64,000 bases of DNA from Liolophura sinensis (taxonomy: Eukaryota; Mollusca; Polyplacophora; Chitonida; Chitonidae): contig NC_088305.1 in NCBI RefSeq assembly GCF_032854445.1, positions 19,949,717 to 20,013,716 on the forward strand, given 5' to 3'. Under the pieces are notes generated by a model. The model was not told the origin of the DNA, searched no databases, and saw only the letters and a list, made by a program, of their open reading frames with translations. This document shows positions 58,726 through 64,000 of the stretch, one piece after another. Position numbers and translations under genes: made by a program. Within the stretch, counting starts at the first letter, position 1. Each line of letters opens with the position of its first letter.

Positions 58726-59031
58726 TTTTCACATGGAATCTGTGAGGTTACTACAAAGTTATCTGTCCCTTGTACATTTGTGGTCAGCAGCCAAACCGGT
58801 GGATATGCAGGATGTATGACTCACAGTACATAGTGGAGCTAGTGTGTAATGTGTGTAAAATAGATAATGAGGTGGACACAAACTCTTCTGAATTGTACTT
58901 GAGGCTACAACATTATTCAGTGTTTGACATAGACAGGGTGCTTGCTGTCTCATCGCTTTTTGTCACACTAAAACGTGGCTTTAGTACCATTCTTGTACAA
59001 GGAATTTTCAAGACTCTCCTGCATCTACTGT

Positions 59032-59240
59032 AATTCAACTTTCTAACATACTTGCAAAGAGTTTATTCAAGCGTATTCTAAAGACAATATTCGGTGTAGA
59101 CTGCTAAAATTACTCTTTTTGTGAAGCCCTGAAATCGGCCAAACTAACCAGTGTTATGTCTTAAAATCGTATATAAACATGTATAAAATGCACTGAAAGT
59201 TGCTCTTTCATATGCGAAAAGGGTGTGGAATTAGGGTACT
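59032..59240 (+). mobile_element. MITE-B copy
   Basis: TAATTCAACTTTCTAACATA at the left, GTGAAGCCCTGAAATCGGCC inside, and the right arm ATATGCGAAAAGGGTGTGGA. A plus-strand ORF of 78 codons overlapping the right end shows no recognisable domain. Confidence 0.8.
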
Positions 59241-59578
59241 GTTCTCATGGGCGCGTTGGCAAGGTTGGTGATAATGAGCAGCTGTGTTGCTGCCTTGTAC
59301 AGGTTTTAATGCAGTTTTCTGGAGACATAATGCCGTCTACCAGTAGATCATTGTCACGTCGAAACATTCCACACATACACGAGTTTGTTGAGTACTTGGC
59401 CTGGCTCATGGAGTCAATGTATGGTGAAGTCCAAAACTGCTTTTTAAAACAAGGTCAGTGAATGAATACATCTTTACACAACGGCAATACTGCAGCCATG
59501 TCGTATAGACCATAATTATTTTGAAGTAAAGTTTTCAAATTTCTGTCAAGGTAGAAACTGAAGCCAAGATAAAATTAC

Positions 59579-59768
59579 CACTCCTCTGAACGTGCGTCCA
59601 CACATTCCAAGGCAGCGAGTGTGGTGTGGTTCATGGTACGTTTGAAATCGCCAATCATCAAGTCAATCTAATGTTTATAAAACTCACCACTCCTCTGAAC
59701 GTGCGTCCACACATTCCAAGGCAGTGAGTGTGGTGTGGTTCAGGGTACGTTTGAAATCGCCGATATTT
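59579..59768. repeat. About 80-bp direct repeat, two copies
   Basis: CTCCTCTGAACGTGCGTCCA and GTGTGGTGTGGTTCA(T/G)GGTA with ACGTTTGAAATCGCC occur at about 59581 and 59688, a 107-bp period with near-identity. Confidence 0.85.
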
Positions 59769-59919
59769 AAGTCAGTCAAGCGATTCTCAACGCCCCTGGA
59801 CTCTTCTGTAGTCCTTTTTTTTGCTGGAAAAAAAAAACACATTGTCATTTAGTTTGACAGTAAATGTCACTTTTTATTAGATATGGAGAAGTGAGATGAA
59901 ATGGTTTGTAGTCCGATAC

Positions 59920-60125
59920 ATTGAGCTACCCCACAAATAAAATAACAAACTTTATTACTTGCTTGGTTACTCAGTAAAAAAATCCGCAAAATATATGGTG
60001 TCAGTCTCAAAATAGGCGAGGCGTCAGGATTATTGAGGATTTTTGACACCATATATTTGCGTATCCTATCACTGAGTAACCATGTAACGAATTTATCCTG
60101 CAAAGACCCATCAATTCAGTGCAGA
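59920..60125. mobile_element. Short MITE-like palindromic element
   Basis: CTTGGTTACTCAGTAAAAAA and CGCAAAATATATGGTGTCA at 59961-60002 are mirrored at 60044-60084 (TGACACCATATATTTGCGTA, ACTGAGTAACCATG). The loop is about 42 bp. A relative of the right arm occurs at 38965-39060. Confidence 0.78.
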
Positions 60126-60294
60126 AGACCGACATATTGGTGAGTGGCTGTAATGAGGTGACCATTGTATGGAAAACCCAACAAAGGGACATTTCTTACT
60201 CAGTAGCCTGCAGGATTCGAGACGATACCTGTAACCCATGTGACCGTTGTTGTCCAATGAAAAGCGGAGTGTTTTGTCTGATGTGGGATAATGT

Positions 60295-60435
60295 TATATA
60301 TTTGATTGGTGTTTTACCTTGTACAAAATCACTGACATGACACCGGTCAGCATAATGGTGGGAGGAAACCCTACGACCATTCACAGGTTGCTGCAAGACC
60401 TTCACAAGTACATGTCCGGAAAGAAAGCCAACTGA
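60295..60435 (-). mobile_element. SINE family A, truncated
   Basis: TATTTGATTGGTGTTTTACC, CGGTCAGCATAATGGTGGGA and CCCTACGACCATTCACAGGT are family A with an internal deletion; the head is absent. Confidence 0.8.
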
Positions 60436-60439
60436 TATT

Positions 60440-61509
60440 AGGAACATACCATAACCCAAGCTCTTCAGAGCAAATGGGTGAATTTAATTTGTATTTTGTG
60501 GTTTTAACTTCCCTTCCAAGTTCATTTCATCCCTTTATTATTTGAATCCTTTAGATGGGCATATCAGAGCTGTCACACTGGCAGTGAACATAATGTCTCC
60601 CATAATATATACGTAGAAAAAATGATATAGAACAATTATCACCGAAGAAATATGTGAAAGAAATTCTGTAAAGTTTAGAAAGCTGAGAAGATGAAGTTTA
60701 GTATTGGGGATATGGCAACGACGGACAATTCACTCCGAGCGGCCATGTTTTAGAAGCCCTTATGAACTTGGCCAATCGCTAGCACTGAAAGCGTCACATG
60801 ATGATTGGCCATCATGTCAAAGACTGTTGGCTCTAGATTGTCAGTGTGGTTTCTTATAGTGGATAGGCAGATATGGATGCAATAAATTGGATTTTGCGGT
60901 TGGGTTAAGTGTTAAACTGATGCATTTTGAACTATACATTTATGAGCAGGAAACTGAGAACGGCTGCCAGTGTCACAATGCGTACATGTTAGGCAGGATA
61001 CTGCAGTAACTTGTCAGGGTGAGCTAGCAAGAAAACCGCCTCGGGAAAGTCAGCGTTTGCAGAAAAATATTGACTCTGCATTATTTTTCCCTTAACAAAG
61101 TCCGATTCATTACCAAAATGTCTTCCCAAAACTTGAATGAAAGAGTCAATCAGAAGGTTCTATGTTCAGAAAACTCCCTGCAGTCGGTACAGCCAGCAAG
61201 GCCCACTGCTAACACCCATTCAGAAGGAGCACGACCGCTAAAACACGACACATGACGTCACTCAAGATAGCTACAACATGGCAAAAATGCCGTCACCAAA
61301 TGAGTGGCTATGTATTGACGATTGTTTAGTATTTTTGTCGATAAACAGTGTATAATTTTATAAATATACTTAGAACATTTCTCGAATACTACTTTAATTG
61401 ATTAATTCAGCTTTAGTAGCTGACTACGTTCACTTTAAATGCCATGCTACGGACGCCAGAAGACATCCGCACCCTACAAAAGCATGCTTCATGTAACCGT
61501 GCTAAAAGT
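60440..61509. other. No gene seen
   Basis: Intergenic DNA between CCDC89 and ATP5F1B with short open frames only; none shows a recognisable motif or splice-bounded conserved segment. Confidence 0.5.
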
Positions 61510-61675
61510 GTGAGCGAGCGAGTGCTTAGGGTTTAACGTCGTATTTAGCAATTTTGACGACGAGGGAATCAGAGTGGATGTAATGCGAGGATGTTACAAC
61601 TTCCACTTTAAGGTCTTAGGTACGACTCGACCCAGGATTGACCCTAGATCTATCGCTACGCAAAGTGGACAGAAT
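61510..61675 (-). mobile_element. SINE family B with internal deletion
   Basis: GAGTGCTTAGGGTTTAACGT at the left and TCGACCCAGGATTGACCCTA at the right are family B; the 150-bp middle is missing. Confidence 0.75.
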
Positions 61676-61789
61676 TGTAACTACACTGGGATATCTGATA
61701 ACCTGAAAACATCACTCTAAAGCGCCATTTCATCTTGCATGACATCCTTTCTCAAATTTTTAGCACGAGACAAAAAAGGACATTCTGCT

Positions 61790-62051
61790 ACAGGTTTATT
61801 TATTTGACTGGTGTTTTACGCCTTACTCAAGAATATTTCACGTATACGACGGCCAGCATCACGGTGGGTGGAAACCAGGCAGCTCCCAGGGGAAACCCAC
61901 GACCATCCGCAAGTTGTTGGCGAACCTTCCCACATATGGCTGGAGAGGAAGCCAGCATGAGCTGGACTTTCACTCACAGCGACCGCATTGCTGAGACTCC
62001 TGGGTCATTATACTGCGTTAGCCCGCTAACCAACTGAGCCACGGAGGCCCC
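61790..62051 (-). mobile_element. SINE family A, full length
   Basis: On the minus strand the head is GGGGCCTCCGTGGCTCAGTT with TAGCGGGCTAACGCAG. TTCTGCT flanks it (61783-61789 and 62052-62058). The sequence is close to the 44075 copy, so it is fairly young. Confidence 0.9.
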
Positions 62052-62569
62052 TTCTGCTGAAGGTATATGTAATCTTACTTTAATGGTACCAGAAATGTTG
62101 GAACACTAGGCAACACCTGTAGAAACCATTTACTTCCAAGGAAATTGACAGGACAACTTTTTAACTCCAGTCTGCCATGAAGAAAACTAGGACACCATTG
62201 TACTGTACTGTGGACAAACTACATCTAGTTGGTTAAAAAAATTAAACCACACTGAAAACTGACTGTTGTTCAATTTTTTTTTTTTAATATTTTTGTCGCG
62301 TTGGTTTACAATTTGGTATAATAAACCAACAGTACGAATTATCACAAACCATTAAATATTATCTACAGCAAAAAATTCTGCAATAAATGGTTACACTGAC
62401 AAACTAACATAGCACAGTTGGGATGATGCACTTTTCACGAGTCTGCAGATCATAAAAACGACTCAACTGTCAAAATGTCCAAGAGAATGCACAGAAATCC
62501 TGATTAGATCATGTGGGAGAACAGCTAGTCAAATGACACAGATTTGTACACGAGCTAAGGTCCATATGT

Positions 62570-63950
<1,381 letters not shown>

Positions 63951-63954
63951 TTTA

Positions 63955-64000
63955 TCCGATTGGTGTTTTATGCCACACTCAAGAATATTTCACTTATATG
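63955..64000 (-). mobile_element. SINE family A, cut by the right edge
   Basis: ATTGGTGTTTTATGCCACAC and TCAAGAATATTTCACTTATA are the 3' end of a minus-orientation family A copy that continues outside the window. Confidence 0.85.

Noticed and set aside
59225-59461. 78-codon plus-strand ORF, possible small gene
   Set aside because: It overlaps the end of a MITE-B copy and shows no motif or splice context.

Overview
This is animal nuclear DNA, most likely from a marine lophotrochozoan, probably a mollusc. Genes are intron-rich with short exons and GT-AG introns. Non-coding DNA is AT-rich, full of TACATGTA-like words, tRNA-derived SINEs ending in (AAAT)n, short inverted-repeat elements and minisatellites. 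No bacterial, organellar or viral gene was seen. Phylum is inferred from repeat style and protein divergence; the species is not resolved.

Four host genes were recognised. Left to right they are: DUSP19, a dual-specificity phosphatase, minus strand, 4290-5608, 2 coding exons, complete at 211 aa; MIOS, the GATOR2 subunit of the mTORC1 amino-acid pathway, minus strand, 14007-43607, which I could assemble by hand into 27 coding exons with matching splice phases (2601 nt, 866 aa); CCDC89, a coiled-coil protein, plus strand, 46953-53869, 6 exons seen, N-terminal exon(s) not found; and the last two coding exons of ATP5F1B, the mitochondrial ATP synthase beta subunit, minus strand, 62570-63452, continuing past the right edge. 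MIOS and CCDC89 are head to head across about 3.3 kb; CCDC89 and ATP5F1B converge. The four work in unrelated pathways and nothing suggests an operon.

The rest is repeat-rich. A 59-bp minisatellite fills 1-930. SINEs of family A occur about twenty times on both strands, several with clear target-site duplications. SINE families B and C share a central block. Two MITE-like families recur (local names MITE-A and MITE-B), with larger foldback elements at 21.5-21.9 kb and 45.1-45.6 kb.

The most unusual feature is the number of tandem arrays inside MIOS, several starting at or touching its splice sites. The clearest is a 39-bp array of about 41 units (37.03-38.63 kb) whose unit is the 3' end of exon 6 plus its 5' splice site, so the intron carries dozens of copies of the donor in the exon's reading frame. 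Others touch the exon 16 acceptor (25.5-26.3 kb), duplicate the exon 19 acceptor (21.2-21.4 kb), and lie beside the stop codon (13.4-14.0 kb). I saw no clearly new multi-gene system; the novelty is in genome architecture.
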